Part shown: positions 1 to 6,456 of the stretch, in pieces
Layout of the letters: every line of letters starts with the position of its first letter
Position numbering within the stretch: position 1 is the first letter of the stretch
Assembly (NCBI GenBank): GCA_947446155.1
Contig: CANFFZ010000058.1
Location: 1-12,049 of the forward strand
Length of the DNA: 12,049 bases
DNA from: Chloroflexota bacterium
GTDB taxonomy: Bacteria > Chloroflexota > Dehalococcoidia > UBA2979
Direction of reading: 5' to 3'
Position numbers and translations under genes: made by a program
Notes under the pieces: model-generated
What the model saw: only the letters and a program-made list of their open reading frames with translations
Told to the model about the DNA's origin: nothing
The model's database searches: none

Positions 1-45
1 CTACGATCGCGGTCCCGACCGTCCGCATGCAGCGAGGAGCCCCGC

Positions 46-1719
46 ATGGCTTTCGATACCCGCCACCGCAGCCGCGCGCTGGTCGACGCGCCAGATCGGG
101 CGCCGGCGCGCTCCTACTTCCAGTCGGTCGGGTTCACCCCGGAGGACCTGAAGAAGCCGCTCGTCATGGTGGCGCACGAGTGGATCGGCACCATGCCGTG
201 CAACTTCAACCAGCGCGCGCTCGCCGCGCAGGTCTCGGCCGGTATCCGCGCCGCTGGCGGGACGCCGATGGAGGTGAACACCATCTCCATCTCGGACGGC
301 ATCTCTATGGGCACCGAGGGCATGAAGGCCTCGCTCATCTCGCGCGACCTGATCGCGGACTCCATCGAGTTGGCGGGCATCGGCTACTCGTTCGACGCGG
401 CAGTGGTGATCGTCGGCTGCGACAAGACCATTCCGGCGGGAGCGATGGCGCTCGCGCGGCTCAACATCCCCGGCGTGATTCTCTACTCCGGCTCGATCGA
501 CCCCGGCCGCTTCGAGGGCCGCGACGTGACGATCCAGGACGTGTTCGAGGCCGTCGGCCAGCACGCTGCCGGGACGATGAGCGAGGAACGGCTACACGCC
601 CTCGAGGCCGTCGCCTGCCCCGGTGCTGGCGCCTGTGGTGCGCAGTACACCGCGAACACGATGGCGACCGTCATGGAGTTCATGGGCCTCTCGCCCATGC
701 GCTCGGCGACCGTCGGCGCGACCGACGGCCGCAAGGACAACGTGGCCTTCGAGGCTGGCGAACTGGTGATGGACGTCCTCAAGCGGGGCGTCCTGCCCAG
801 CGACCTCCTCACGCGTGAGGCGATCGAGAACGGCATCATCTGTGCCGCCTCGACCGGTGGCTCCACGAACGTCGTGCTCCACCTGCTCGCGATCGCGGCC
901 GAGGCCGGTGTGCCCCTGGCGATCGAGGACTTCGACCGGATCTCCAGCGCCACGCCGCTCATCGGCGACCTGCGCCCCGGCGGGCGCTTCGTCGCGCTCG
1001 ACTGGGACCAGGCGGGCGGCACGCCGCTGCTCGCGAAGCGGCTGCTGGAGGCGGGCAAACTGCACGGCAACGTGATGACCGTCACCGGCAAGACCATCGC
1101 CGAGGAGGCCGCGGGCGCCGTCGAGACCCCCGGCCAGCAGGTGATCCTCCCCGTCAGCAAGGCCTTGAGCCCGAACGGCGGCCTCGTCATCCTCAAGGGC
1201 TCGCTCGCCCCGGCGGGCTGCGTCGTGAAGATCGCGGGCGAAGAGCGCCGCATCCACCGAGGCCCCGCGCGGGTCTTCGAGGCCGAGCAGGACGCGATGG
1301 CGTCCGTGCTCGCGCAGCAGATCAAGCCGGGCGACGTCGTCGTCATCCGCAACGAGGGCCCGGTGGGGGGCCCCGGTATGCGCGAGATGCTCGGCGTGAC
1401 CTCCGCGCTCGTCGGTGCCGGCCTCGGCGAGCAGGTGGCCCTGCTGACGGACGGCCGCTTCTCTGGCGCGACGCACGGCCTGATGGCCGGCCACGTGGCA
1501 CCCGAGGCCGCAGCCGGTGGCCCGATCGGCGCCGTCGAGGAAGGCGACACGATCGTCATCGACATCGACAACCGCCGCCTCGACCTCGATGTCCCCGCTG
1601 ACGAGATCGCCCGACGCCTCGCCGCGCGTGTCCCTCGCCCGCCGCGCTACACCAAGGGCGTGTTCGCGAAGTACGCGCGTGTCGTCTCCGGCGCCGAGCG
1701 CGGCGCGATCACCTGGTAG
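46..1719 (+). CDS. ilvD: Dihydroxy-acid dehydratase (IlvD)
   Basis: Catalyses dehydration of 2,3-dihydroxy-3-methylbutanoate and 2,3-dihydroxy-3-methylpentanoate to the 2-oxo acids, the third step shared by valine, isoleucine and leucine synthesis; cytosolic, iron-sulfur dependent. The 557-residue length is typical of the shorter bacterial form. Seen directly: both IlvD/Edd family signatures, CDKTIPAGAMA at residues 125-135 and ALLTDGRFSGAT at 465-476. Cluster-ligand cysteines are expected at C52 (MPCNFNQ), C125 and C197 (GAGACGAQ), a pattern fitting a [2Fe-2S] enzyme. Metal-binding D84 (SDG), D126 and the carbamylated-lysine position K127 are present, as is S473, the expected catalytic base. 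The ATG is set by AGGAG six bases upstream. A TACGAT at 2-7 could be a -10 box, but its -35 lies outside the window. The next gene follows after 21 nt, suggesting co-transcription. No other ilv gene is adjacent. Confidence 0.97.
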   Translation: MAFDTRHRSRALVDAPDRAPARSYFQSVGFTPEDLKKPLVMVAHEWIGTMPCNFNQRALAAQVSAGIRAAGGTPMEVNTISISDGISMGTEGMKASLISRDLIADSIELAGIGYSFDAAVVIVGCDKTIPAGAMALARLNIPGVILYSGSIDPGRFEGRDVTIQDVFEAVGQHAAGTMSEERLHALEAVACPGAGACGAQYTANTMATVMEFMGLSPMRSATVGATDGRKDNVAFEAGELVMDVLKRGVLPSDLLTREAIENGIICAASTGGSTNVVLHLLAIAAEAGVPLAIEDFDRISSATPLIGDLRPGGRFVALDWDQAGGTPLLAKRLLEAGKLHGNVMTVTGKTIAEEAAGAVETPGQQVILPVSKALSPNGGLVILKGSLAPAGCVVKIAGEERRIHRGPARVFEAEQDAMASVLAQQIKPGDVVVIRNEGPVGGPGMREMLGVTSALVGAGLGEQVALLTDGRFSGATHGLMAGHVAPEAAAGGPIGAVEEGDTIVIDIDNRRLDLDVPADEIARRLAARVPRPPRYTKGVFAKYARVVSGAERGAITW

Positions 1720-1740
1720 CCGAGGCCTGAGGGCCGGACA

Positions 1741-2640
1741 GTGACCATCCTCATCGCCGGGGCGAGCGGCTTCGTCGGCTCCGCACTCCTCGAAGAGTTG
1801 CGCGAGCAGCCCTTGCCTGACGGCAAGCCACGATCGGTCCGCGCCCTCGTCCGGCGGGAGTTCGACGCGGTCCGTCTGCGCGACCAGGGCGTCGAGGCCG
1901 TCACGGGCGACCTCGCGACCGGGCGCGGGCTGGAGGCGGCGATGCGCGGCGTGCGCACGCTCGTCTACCTCGTCCACACGCTCGATGCGCCGGGGGACGT
2001 GGTCGCGAACGACATCGAGGCCGTGCAGAACGCGCTGCTCGCGGCGCGCGCGGCCGGGGTGAAGCGCGTCGTGTACCTCGGCCACGTGGGCGCGTCACCC
2101 GAGGCGCGCGGGCAGCACCTCGTGGCGCGATGGGCGACGGAACTCGCGGTGCGGCAGGGCGGCCTCGCGTGGCTCGTGCTGCGCGCGCCGCTGATCGTGG
2201 GGCGGGGCAGCACACTGTTCGAGATGATGCGCCGCATGGTCGACCGATCGCCCGTGGTGCCGCTGTTCCGCTGGCGTCGCACCGAGGTCGAGCCGGTCGC
2301 CCTCGCGGACATCGTGGAGGCACTGCGCCTCGCAATCGATGACGACGAGATGGCCGGACGCACGTACGACCTCACCGGTGCGACCCGCGCCACCTTCGGG
2401 ACGATGGCGCGTGCGTGGGGACGTGCCCACCACAGACGCCGCCGTGCCTATCTGCCAATGCCCGGCTGGGGCGAGCGTGTCGAGGAGCAGTTGGCGTGGA
2501 GCCTCGCGCGCCTGCCGAGGAGAGAGACGCGCCTGCTACTGGAGACACTGCGCGAGCGTCAGGTCGCTGACCCCAGCCGTCGATTCCCGCTTGGCCACCG
2601 CCCGCTCACGCTCGAAGCAGCCCTCGAGGCTGTTGGGTAG
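1741..2640 (+). CDS. NAD(P)-binding atypical SDR / NmrA-like epimerase-family protein
   Basis: A 299-residue Rossmann-fold protein of the extended or atypical short-chain dehydrogenase group (NmrA/YbjT-like). The N-terminus has the dinucleotide-binding glycine motif GASGFVG at residues 7-13, followed by RALVRR, where basic residues after the second strand often select NADPH. GDLA near residue 57 and VVYLGHVGAS near 115-124 match the later conserved strands of this group. The usual YxxxK catalytic pair is not obvious, which is common in NmrA-like proteins that act as redox sensors, electron-transport assembly factors or reductases with unusual chemistry, so the substrate is unknown. The start is GTG with GAGGG seven bases upstream. 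It lies 21 nt behind ilvD on the same strand. The gene ends GGG-TAG and converges on the ATPase gene with only 4 nt between the two stop codons. Confidence 0.85.
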   Translation: MTILIAGASGFVGSALLEELREQPLPDGKPRSVRALVRREFDAVRLRDQGVEAVTGDLATGRGLEAAMRGVRTLVYLVHTLDAPGDVVANDIEAVQNALLAARAAGVKRVVYLGHVGASPEARGQHLVARWATELAVRQGGLAWLVLRAPLIVGRGSTLFEMMRRMVDRSPVVPLFRWRRTEVEPVALADIVEALRLAIDDDEMAGRTYDLTGATRATFGTMARAWGRAHHRRRRAYLPMPGWGERVEEQLAWSLARLPRRETRLLLETLRERQVADPSRRFPLGHRPLTLEAALEAVG

Positions 2641-2650
2641 GGGTTTACCC
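2635..2650. terminator. Small hairpin overlapping both convergent stop codons
   Basis: GGGTA at 2635-2639 pairs with TACCC at 2646-2650. An alternative register pairs GGGG 2640-2643 with CCCC 2648-2651. The stem includes bases of the TAG of the epimerase-like gene and of the TAA of the opposing ATPase gene. There is no T run on either side, so it is at best a weak bidirectional terminator. A similar arrangement recurs at 5600-5620. Confidence 0.3.
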
Positions 2651-3282
2651 CGCGACGAATGCCTTGCGGTAACGCTCGATGGCGGCGGATCCAATCCGCT
2701 CCGACCGCTCGACTACCTCGAATCGATCGTCCTGCTCGGACCAGCGATGCAGTACGCGTGCCGCGCGAGGGTGGATGCCGTCGGTCTCCGCGACCTCTGC
2801 CACGACCCGGCGACTCGGGCTTGACCACGGGCCGATGCTGCGGACGTAGACCACGACGCGGCCTGTTCCGCCGGGATGCCGTTCTCGTGTGTCAGCACCT
2901 CGAAGGCCTCGTCGACGCCGCCCGCGTGCAGCGCCGTAGCGAGCGAGAACCCGCGCTCGAGGGCAGCGAATACGCGTCTCGCGTCAGCGCCCCAGAGGTA
3001 GTCCGCGTAGGGCGCGGTGGAGACCTCGGAGACCACGAGATAGCCGCTGTCTCCGGCCGCGGGGATGCCGAGTCCTTGGCCCTCGGCGGTCGATAGGTGG
3101 TGCAGTGGCGTACCCGCGGGCGCGTGCTGGAGCGCCGCCTGCATCAGCGTGCTCTTCCCGGCCATCCGAGGGATCCCGACGAACAGGAGGGAACGCCGCT
3201 CCTCGGCAGCCGCGGCGAGCGTGGCCGCCATCTCCGGCGAGAGTGTGCGATTCGCGACGAGGTTGGCGAGGGTCAGCGCCAT
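2645..3282 (-). pseudogene. PilT/VirB11-like P-loop ATPase, broken by a -1 frameshift
   Basis: Read from ATG at 3282, the first 140 codons give a small nucleotide-binding protein. It has FVGIPRMAGKST at residues 34-45, a Walker A-like loop in which I replaces the usual first glycine. YLVVSEVSTAP at 81-91 sits where Walker B would be. FSLATALHAGGVDEAFEVL at 112-130 resembles the His-box segment (sTLHAN...A..RL) of secretion ATPases such as PilT, GspE and VirB11. At about 2863 the coherent sequence jumps to the -1 frame and continues with GRVVVYVRSIGPW to a TAA at 2645. Without the shift the protein would be about 212 residues. The first frame runs on only as a low-quality tail to 2713. One lost G in CAGGGC would explain the break. 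It starts 14 nt after the MFS exporter stop, so it is in the same operon. The role is unknown; a sequencing error is an alternative to a real pseudogene. Confidence 0.6.
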
Positions 3283-3296
3283 TGACGTGGTCGATC

Positions 3297-4592
3297 CTAC
3301 GGGAGGTCGCGCACCCGAGGCATGAGGAACAGGCCGTAGATCGAGACGAGCACGAGCGCGACAGCGGTGCTGCCGATCGCCCACTGGATGCCCACCATCT
3401 CAGCGAGGATGCCGACAGCGAACGTGCCGAACGACACGAGGCTGAACTCCATCATGTACACGCTCATGACGCGGCCCTGAAACTCGGGTTTCGTGTAGGA
3501 CATGATCAGGATGCTGCCGAGCGACATGCGCCCAGCCTGCCCGAACCCGACGGCCAGCATGATCACCGCCGTCAGCCAGATCGAGGTCGATGTGACGAAG
3601 CCGATGAGCGCCACGCCGAGGATCAGCGCGCTCACGAGGAAGACCTTACCGCGCCCCCGGTTTGGCATGGAGGCCACGACGAGTGACCCGACCAGGGCGC
3701 CGATGCCCGTCGTGCTGATGAGGAACCCGATCTGCTCCGGCCCACCGTGCAGGACTTCCTTCACGAAGCCGGCCAGCATCTGCATGTACGGCATCGACAT
3801 CAGGACGATGAAGAAGTTGATCATCAGCAGCGCCATCACCACGCGGTCACCGCTCATGTAGCGGATACCGTCGCGGATGTCCGCCAGCCCTCGAGCGCCA
3901 CCCCCACCGTGGCCGCCGTGCCCGGCGCTCGCGCGAGGCGCGGCCTGGAGCGTGCCCGCGGCAGCCGCGAGGATCCGCTCCTCCTCGATGTCCTCGGCGG
4001 TCGGCACGTGCTTCTGCACGGGGATGAGCCCGATGACGGCGATGAAGATGAGCGCTGCCATCACGTAGAACACGGCCGCCGGTCCGACGAACGCGAGCAG
4101 GAACCCGCCGAGCGCCGGCACGCCCATGCGCGTGACGTTCATCCCCGCCATGTTCAGGCCGATGGCGTTCGAGAGCCGTCGAGGCCCCACGATCTCCGGG
4201 ATGAGCGCCTGCCTCGCAGGCCCCATGATCGCGAAGACGCCACCCTGCAGCGCGGACACGAGCATCAGGTGCGTGAACGTCAGCATCTCGAGCGTGAGCA
4301 GCACCGCGATCGAGAGCGTCCCGAACGCGTTCACCGTCTGCCCGATCTGCACCACGATCTTCTTCGGCGCCCGGTCCGCCACCACGCCACCCGGGAACCC
4401 GAGGATCAGCCCGGGGATCGCGCTCGCGAGGGCAATCGCACCGACGCGCGCGTACGACCCGGTGATGTCGAACACCAGCCAGGGGTTCACGAGCATCTGC
4501 ATATGCATCGAGGAGAACTGCGCCAGCATCGCCACGAAGAACCAGCGGAACGAGCGGCTGTTCAGCGCCTCGAACGTCCGCACGGACGGCAT
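3297..4592 (-). CDS. MFS transporter, MFS_3 (EntS-like) exporter family
   Basis: A twelve-helix major facilitator superfamily protein of about 431 residues, probably a proton-driven exporter of a small molecule. Seen directly: hydrophobic segments throughout, the loop 2-3 motif A variant GGVVADRAPKK (residues 68-78), and MGPARQALIPEIV (about 123-135), which matches the hallmark of the EntS-like MFS_3 family. The central cytoplasmic loop has a charged stretch (EDIEEER) and a His/Gly-rich linker (GHGGHGGGG). The frame is open up to a TTG at 4685 and has an ATG at 4673. I prefer ATG 4592 because GGGGGA lies six bases upstream and because codons 4593-4673 have many A/T third positions, whereas wobble bases become almost all G/C from 4592 onward. 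The substrate cannot be deduced. A frameshifted ATPase gene follows after 14 nt. Confidence 0.9.
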   Translation of the reverse strand: MPSVRTFEALNSRSFRWFFVAMLAQFSSMHMQMLVNPWLVFDITGSYARVGAIALASAIPGLILGFPGGVVADRAPKKIVVQIGQTVNAFGTLSIAVLLTLEMLTFTHLMLVSALQGGVFAIMGPARQALIPEIVGPRRLSNAIGLNMAGMNVTRMGVPALGGFLLAFVGPAAVFYVMAALIFIAVIGLIPVQKHVPTAEDIEEERILAAAAGTLQAAPRASAGHGGHGGGGARGLADIRDGIRYMSGDRVVMALLMINFFIVLMSMPYMQMLAGFVKEVLHGGPEQIGFLISTTGIGALVGSLVVASMPNRGRGKVFLVSALILGVALIGFVTSTSIWLTAVIMLAVGFGQAGRMSLGSILIMSYTKPEFQGRVMSVYMMEFSLVSFGTFAVGILAEMVGIQWAIGSTAVALVLVSIYGLFLMPRVRDLP

Positions 4593-4696
4593 CCGGATCC
4601 CCCGGCGTCGCGCAACCTCGACGTCACCCGCAGGTGTCGTGGCAAGAGGTGCTGGAGCCCAGGGCGCGCGCATGGGTGAGGCCAATCGGTGAGAGG

Positions 4697-4722
4697 GGAA
4701 TATAACAGGCGGAGTGGCGGTC
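4697..4722 (-). repeat. Relic matching the 3' end of the RibD_C-like gene
   Basis: The 9 bp GGAATATAA at 4697-4705 and the 16 bp AGGCGGAGTGGCGGTC at 4707-4722 both occur in the same order and orientation in the RibD_C-like gene, at 9428-9436 and 9479-9494. Here they are one base apart; there they are 42 bp apart. This looks like the end of a similar gene that lost about 41 bp. The match does not extend beyond these blocks. Confidence 0.45.
4699..4707 (-). promoter_or_regulatory. Possible extended -10 element upstream of the MFS gene
   Basis: On the minus strand the sequence reads TGT-TATATT, an extended -10 (TGn plus a five-of-six match to TATAAT). No good -35 is found at 16-18 bp. Initiation near 4692 would give a leader of about 100 nt to the ATG at 4592. 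The same bases form part of a fragment shared with the 3' end of the RibD_C-like gene, so the promoter, if used, may have arisen from coding debris. Confidence 0.35.
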
Positions 4723-4776
4723 AGCGACAGGTTAGAGCATTACAAACGCTAGGATACGCTCAGCGTTGACCGAATT

Positions 4777-4791
4777 TTTGCTAGTAGCAAA
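4777..4791. promoter_or_regulatory. Perfect 15-bp palindrome, operator-like
   Basis: TTTGCTA-G-TAGCAAA is a perfect inverted repeat of 7 bp arms around one base. It lies in the A/T-rich stretch between the MFS gene and the HEAT-like remnant, six bases after a TTGACC that resembles a -35 hexamer. Such size and symmetry suit a dimeric regulator. No regulator gene is nearby and no -10 fits well, so function is inferred only. Confidence 0.3.
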
Positions 4792-4870
4792 TGGCGCGGT
4801 GCGTAGTTGGTTGAACCGACTGTCTATCGACAAGTCCTAGAGGCGATGGGGACACCGCAGCTAGCGGGTG

Positions 4871-4895
4871 AGGCGCGTCATCGCCTGACGCGCTT
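4871..4895. other. GC-rich hairpin inside the HEAT-like remnant
   Basis: GCGCGTCA at 4873-4880 and TGACGCGC at 4886-4893 form a perfect 8-bp stem with a 5-base loop, extendable to 10 bp with one G-T pair. On the plus strand it is followed by TTCATT, too weak a T tract for a confident intrinsic terminator. It stands out against the A/T-rich surroundings and could be a decayed terminator or a chance fold within old coding sequence. Confidence 0.35.
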
Positions 4896-5213
4896 CATTG
4901 CGCAAACTCCGGATGACGTCATTGTTGTAGGTAACTTGGTTAGTTAAAGCAGTTCTGTTCTAGAGATCGAAGCTGCCCTTCCCGTCTTGCTGGGCGCGGA
5001 CACGGCGGGTAATGCAGTTATCTCTGCGGCGATTGCGTTACTCGCTAAAGACCCGCCAGCACAAGTGCGCCGGATTGTTGCCAACGTATTTCTGAAATGG
5101 AGCAACGACCCACGTGTAGAGCCCTTGATCCCAGGACTTCTAGGTGACGCAAATATCGAGGTGAAGCGAGTCGCTCTAAATGCGTTGACTCAGAATCCTG
5201 CTGCGGCCCCCCC

Positions 5214-5606
5214 GTGCCCTTGTTTGCTCTCTCGTCACCTGCGGACCGAGCGCACGCCGTCGACCTATTGAAGGACCTAACGGATGCGATGCACACGCTT
5301 TTGGATCTGCAGCTCCCCGTTGCGATGAGAGATTTCATTAAACTCCGAATTCTGCCGCTGATTGAGCGATTCTCCGGGCTGATCAACCGCTCGTCATATA
5401 GCCCGCTCGAGATTCAGACTGTTGGAGTGGAGTTGACTGAGAAGAGCCAGAGGCTCGCTGATGTCGTCGAGTTGGTAGGCGTGGCATTACTGGTTGATAC
5501 CACAAAGAGTGGGCTTCAGGAGATGGCCGCACGGACGGTTGCGGTCGCGACCGAATACGCACATCTAATCGAAGCAGGGTTGATCCAGATCGCGACGATG
5601 GGGTAG
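5214..5606 (+). CDS. C-terminal fragment of the HEAT-like gene (possible free-standing ORF)
   Basis: This 130-residue stretch is the downstream half of the HEAT-like remnant after the frameshift at the C run. It could be translated alone only from GTG 5214, which has no Shine-Dalgarno sequence (it is preceded by seven C), so independent expression is doubtful. The protein is predominantly helical by eye: AVDLLKDLTDAMHTLLDLQ, then FIKLRILPLIERFSGLI, then a segment ending EYAHLIEAGLIQIATMG. I recognise no enzyme motif, signal peptide or membrane segment. Codon use is A/T-rich at third positions, like the upstream half and unlike the neighbouring genes. It ends GGG-TAG, 7 nt from the stop codon of the converging enoyl reductase gene. 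It is more likely a pseudogene segment than a gene. Confidence 0.35.
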   Translation: MPLFALSSPADRAHAVDLLKDLTDAMHTLLDLQLPVAMRDFIKLRILPLIERFSGLINRSSYSPLEIQTVGVELTEKSQRLADVVELVGVALLVDTTKSGLQEMAARTVAVATEYAHLIEAGLIQIATMG

Positions 5607-5620
5607 CAGGCATTTACCCC
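5600..5620. terminator. Hairpin overlapping both convergent stop codons
   Basis: GGGGTA at 5600-5605 pairs with TACCCC at 5615-5620 around a 9-base loop. The stem contains bases of the TAG of the HEAT-like remnant and of the TAA of the opposing enoyl reductase gene. No T run follows on either strand. It resembles the arrangement at 2635-2650 and may act as a weak bidirectional terminator. Confidence 0.35.
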
Positions 5621-6429
5621 CCCAGCACCGCGCGCCAGGCGCCGTCGGCGAAGCCACCATCGAGGTGGATCGTCTGGCCGACGAGCATCGGGGCCTCCGC
5701 CGAGCAGATCCAGGCGACGGCGGCGGCGATGTCTTCGCCGTGGACGTTGCGGCCGGAGGGGACGTGGGGGCGGACCTTCTCGCTCGTGTCGTAGCCGAGC
5801 GAGTGTTCGCCCTCGGAGCCCTCAACCCAGCCGGCGGAGACGGCGTTCACGCGGATGCTGCGAGGGGCGAGTTCCACCGCGAGGTACATCGTCAGCGCGG
5901 ACAGCGCGGCCTTCGTGACGCCGACGGCGCTGTAGTCCGGCATGTAGTGGAACGCCCCGGGCGACAGCAGGTTCACGATGCTCCCGCCGCCGCGCGCCTC
6001 CATCATTGGCACCGCGAGTTGCGAGGCCTGCCACGGGCCGAACACGTTCACGTCCATCGTGCTGTGTAGATGCTTCGGCCGCTGGTCGATCGCGGGGCGG
6101 GGCCGTTCGAGGCCGCGCGCGGCGTTGTTCACGAGGATGTCGCAGCCACCCCACGCCTCGACCGCCTTGAACACAGCCGCCATCTCCTCGGCCGTGCCGA
6201 CGTCGCCCTGCGCGGTCGCGGACTCCACGCCCATCGCGCGACAGTCGGCGGCGGTGGCCTCGGCCGCCGAGGCGGAGCGCGCGTAGTTCACGAAGACGTG
6301 GCAGCCCTCCCGCGCGAGGCGGAGCGCGATCGCCCGTCCGATCCCGCGCGACCCGCCGAGGACGACGGCGCGCTTGCCTCGCAGGCTGGGGTAGAGCGGG
6401 CCGGTGGCTGGGACGTCTGGGGCTGGCAT
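5614..6429 (-). CDS. fabL: FabL-type enoyl-[ACP] reductase (SDR family)
   Basis: A 271-residue classical-size SDR, predicted to reduce trans-2-enoyl-ACP with NADPH in the last step of each fatty acid elongation cycle. Seen directly: cofactor loop GGSRGIG at residues 25-31, FVNYARS at 47-53 (basic residue after strand 2, favouring NADPH), NNAARG at 101-106, and Y166-x6-K173 in DYSAVGVTKAALSAL. The Tyr-six-Lys spacing instead of YxxxK is the mark of enoyl-ACP reductases. The wording YxxVGVxKAAL...YLAVEL plus VNAVSAG closely matches what is known of Bacillus FabL. The end GQTIHLDGGF is standard. ATG 6429 has no Shine-Dalgarno; instead TAACAT lies six bases upstream, implying a leaderless message. 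It ends in seven G before TAA and converges on the HEAT-like remnant. Other SDR functions are possible, but the motif makes FabL the best call. Confidence 0.8.
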   Translation of the reverse strand: MPAPDVPATGPLYPSLRGKRAVVLGGSRGIGRAIALRLAREGCHVFVNYARSASAAEATAADCRAMGVESATAQGDVGTAEEMAAVFKAVEAWGGCDILVNNAARGLERPRPAIDQRPKHLHSTMDVNVFGPWQASQLAVPMMEARGGGSIVNLLSPGAFHYMPDYSAVGVTKAALSALTMYLAVELAPRSIRVNAVSAGWVEGSEGEHSLGYDTSEKVRPHVPSGRNVHGEDIAAAVAWICSAEAPMLVGQTIHLDGGFADGAWRAVLGG

Positions 6430-6435
6430 GGGGGG

Positions 6436-6441
6436 ATGTTA
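6436..6441 (-). promoter_or_regulatory. -10 box for a leaderless fabL transcript
   Basis: On the minus strand TAACAT is separated from the fabL ATG by exactly six bases (all C), so initiation at the usual distance would fall on the A of the start codon. No ribosome binding site is visible, which agrees with leaderless initiation. No -35 is recognisable within the end of the upstream gene. Confidence 0.35.
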
Positions 6442-6456
6442 GCGCGGCGGGCGCTG

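Larger units (their letters stand above)
4807..5606 (+). pseudogene. Decayed HEAT-repeat-like protein gene
   Basis: In one frame, codons from 4807 read coherently (VEPTVYRQVLEAMG, then RHRLTRFIAQTPDD) up to a TAA at 4945. The same frame then resumes (VLEIEAALPVLLG) and gives two helix-pair units, AQVRRIVANVFLKW and ANIEVKRVALNAL, with the spacing and A/V/L/R pattern of HEAT repeats. At a run of seven C (5207-5213) the coherent reading moves to the -1 frame and continues as a helical protein to TAG at 5606. One lost C would explain this. Another open stretch in a different frame before 4838 hints at further damage upstream. Third positions are much richer in A/T than in flanking genes, suggesting foreign origin. 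HEAT repeats are protein-binding scaffolds; the parent could be the tail of a larger protein. Function unknown. Confidence 0.5.

Noticed and set aside
1..45. Promoter for ilvD from TACGAT at 2-7
   Set aside because: The -35 region would lie outside the window, so it cannot be judged; mentioned only within the ilvD entry.
592..2085. Long minus-strand open frame opposite ilvD and the epimerase-like gene
   Set aside because: Rich in Arg, Asp, Ala, Gly and His with no recognisable domain. It lies opposite a strongly supported ilvD, and such frames arise from GC-biased codons.
2855..2870. Programmed -1 frameshift in the ATPase gene
   Set aside because: No X-XXY-YYZ slippery heptamer and no obvious downstream structure; a lost base or sequence error is simpler.
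3747..4679. 310-codon plus-strand open frame opposite the MFS gene
   Set aside because: Dominated by His, Arg, Asp and Glu with no hydrophobic core; it is the complement of membrane-protein codons.
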